Part shown: piece after piece, positions 63,329 to 64,000 of the stretch | Position numbering within the stretch: the first letter of the stretch is position 1 | How the letters are laid out: every line of letters begins with the position of its first letter | Origin: Basidiobolus meristosporus CBS 931.73 | Lineage: Eukaryota; Basidiobolomycota; Basidiobolomycetes; Basidiobolales; Basidiobolaceae | Length of the DNA stretch: 64,000 bases | Reading direction: 5' to 3' | NCBI GenBank assembly: GCA_002104905.1 | Contig: MCFE01000142.1 | Coordinates: 62,001 to 126,000 of the forward strand | Program-made: the position numbers and the translations under genes | The notes under the pieces: model-generated | What the model saw: only the letters and a program-made list of their open reading frames with translations | What the model was told of the DNA's origin: nothing | Databases searched by the model: none

Positions 63329-64000
63329 ATGTTTAATAAGCTAGACATGTTTGGTGCGTCCTTCCTGTCAATATTGACTTTGGCTGGGCCATATGCTCAA
63401 TTCGTCTCCCTTCGGTTCCGCTCGCCACCTATTCTTTGGTTGGCAACCCTCGTGAGCGTATTGTTCGAGCTATGGTTCATCGCGTATTTCAGTCTTCCCG
63501 GGCAACCCTTGATCACCGTGATCGCCAAAGGCGGGGCGGCGTTTTTCGTGATGCGGTTACCAAAGCTAGGGTACTTCAGTAAGCTCACTGAAAGGGCAGA
63601 GCTCAGAAACAGCCCTATGTTGTACTTCAGAGAGGTGTTCACTCTTCGTAGACCTGGCGATGCCAGCCTAGTATCGAAGCCATTCCCCCACCATTTTCAG
63701 GTGGCCTTTTCGCAATACCTTCTGGCCAATCTGATTTTTGTGTACTTCCGTACCCACCCACCTCGTACCAAACTTGAGACGAACCAACTGTTGGATTTCA
63801 CCGATTTCGAACTAACGCTTCAGACCGGCCTGTACTGTGTGTTGCTGTACTCGTACATGTCCTTTATGTACCTGATATTATTTGGAAGCGTCAGTTATCT
63901 CGTCGGCACAACCTACTACTCCATACACGATTCTCCCTTCACCTCCCTCTCCCTCCGAGAGTTCTGGAACCAGAGATGGAACCGGGTGTTCCAGAGTGAC
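63329..64000 (+). CDS. Wax-synthase-like membrane O-acyltransferase, N-terminal part, cut by window edge
   Basis: Open for 224 codons from the ATG at 63329 to the last base; an in-frame TGA lies 12 nt upstream (63317-63319). At least four hydrophobic segments: SFLSILTLAGPYAQF (~11), ILWLATLVSVLFELWFIAYF (~36), FSQYLLANLIFVYF (~131), and LYCVLLYSYMSFMYLILFGS (~175). The end reads SLREFWNQRWNRVF, the signature of the wax synthase/MBOAT_2 family (S-L-x-x-F-W-x-x-R-W). In full-length members the active-site His lies further on, beyond this window. Such enzymes esterify alcohols or sterol-like and terpenoid acceptors with acyl-CoA in the ER membrane. No intron is needed in this part. Confidence 0.8.
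   Translation, partial: MFNKLDMFGASFLSILTLAGPYAQFVSLRFRSPPILWLATLVSVLFELWFIAYFSLPGQPLITVIAKGGAAFFVMRLPKLGYFSKLTERAELRNSPMLYFREVFTLRRPGDASLVSKPFPHHFQVAFSQYLLANLIFVYFRTHPPRTKLETNQLLDFTDFELTLQTGLYCVLLYSYMSFMYLILFGSVSYLVGTTYYSIHDSPFTSLSLREFWNQRWNRVFQSD

Noticed and set aside
1-64000. CRISPR array, bacterial operons or ribosome-binding sites
   Set aside because: No regularly spaced short repeats; splice signals, TATA boxes and retrotransposon content indicate a eukaryote.
1-64000. Secondary-metabolite gene cluster including the wax-synthase-like gene
   Set aside because: No synthase, P450 or transporter genes beside it in the window; the neighbours have unrelated roles.
1-64000. tRNA or rRNA genes
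   Set aside because: The only tRNA-related signal I found is the primer-binding sites; no cloverleaf or rRNA sequence was recognised by eye, which is not a sensitive search.

Overview
The window looks like a fungal nuclear chromosome segment with two unlike halves. About 1-48,760 is a nested, decayed pile of transposable elements. About 48,762-64,000 is a sparse genic region. A fungus is suggested by a wax-synthase-like membrane acyltransferase, a PX/PB1 scaffold-type protein, an 80-nt intron with a GTAAGT donor, GCTAAC branch site and CAG acceptor, TATA boxes about 90-165 nt before start codons, and mostly intron-free genes. I cannot place it below that level. CpG is scarce in most of the repeat half and ordinary in the genic half.

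Repeat half. Two Ty1/copia families are present: A (LTR about 368 bp) and B (LTR 349 bp). Both have a primer site complementary to the anticodon arm of initiator tRNA-Met (half-tRNA priming, as in Drosophila copia). Family A: a decayed copy at 377-4476, a structurally complete copy at 9384-14395 carrying a solo LTR of its own family, a minus-strand fragment at 15326-16454, and solo or partial LTRs. Family B: a nearly intact element at 38364-43049 with a perfect 5-bp target duplication, a solo LTR at 1438-1786, and relics at 45124-48761. Ty3/gypsy remains: internally deleted copies (4883-6641; 7741-9383 plus 14396-15325), the best copy (16455-21289, minus), a truncated copy (24518-27430, plus), a second lineage (27431-28432, 32240-34879), and a chromodomain-bearing lineage (36551-38076 plus 43055-44757) split by the copia-B insertion. 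A PIF/Harbinger-like DNA transposon occurs as two inversely oriented copies (22975-24517, 29010-31700) and one fragment (6642-6846). Each large copy has a transposase and an unrecognised companion gene transcribed divergently. The companion ORF at 30317-31573 is intact. A foldback/MITE family is scattered through the pile; one copy is a palindrome with 213-bp arms I find identical.

Genic half. From left to right: a doubtful ORF (48887-49315), a spliced 161-residue protein (51164-50599, minus), a PX-PB1-PB1 protein (52698-54512), a secreted-ectodomain Cys-rich single-pass membrane protein (56171-55353, minus), a possible membrane-protein exon (60557-60207, minus), a TDP2-like exonuclease/endonuclease/phosphatase (60998-61960), and the start of a wax-synthase-like acyltransferase (63329 to the window edge). 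They do not form a pathway or cluster; each has its own promoter signals.

The strongest unusual signals are: CpG-directed decay visible by comparing the two Harbinger copies; the intact CpG-retaining companion gene; the perfect 213-bp hairpin; and the unusual PX-PB1-PB1 protein with tandem R-x-x-S/T motifs. I worked by eye, so domain limits in decayed elements are approximate.
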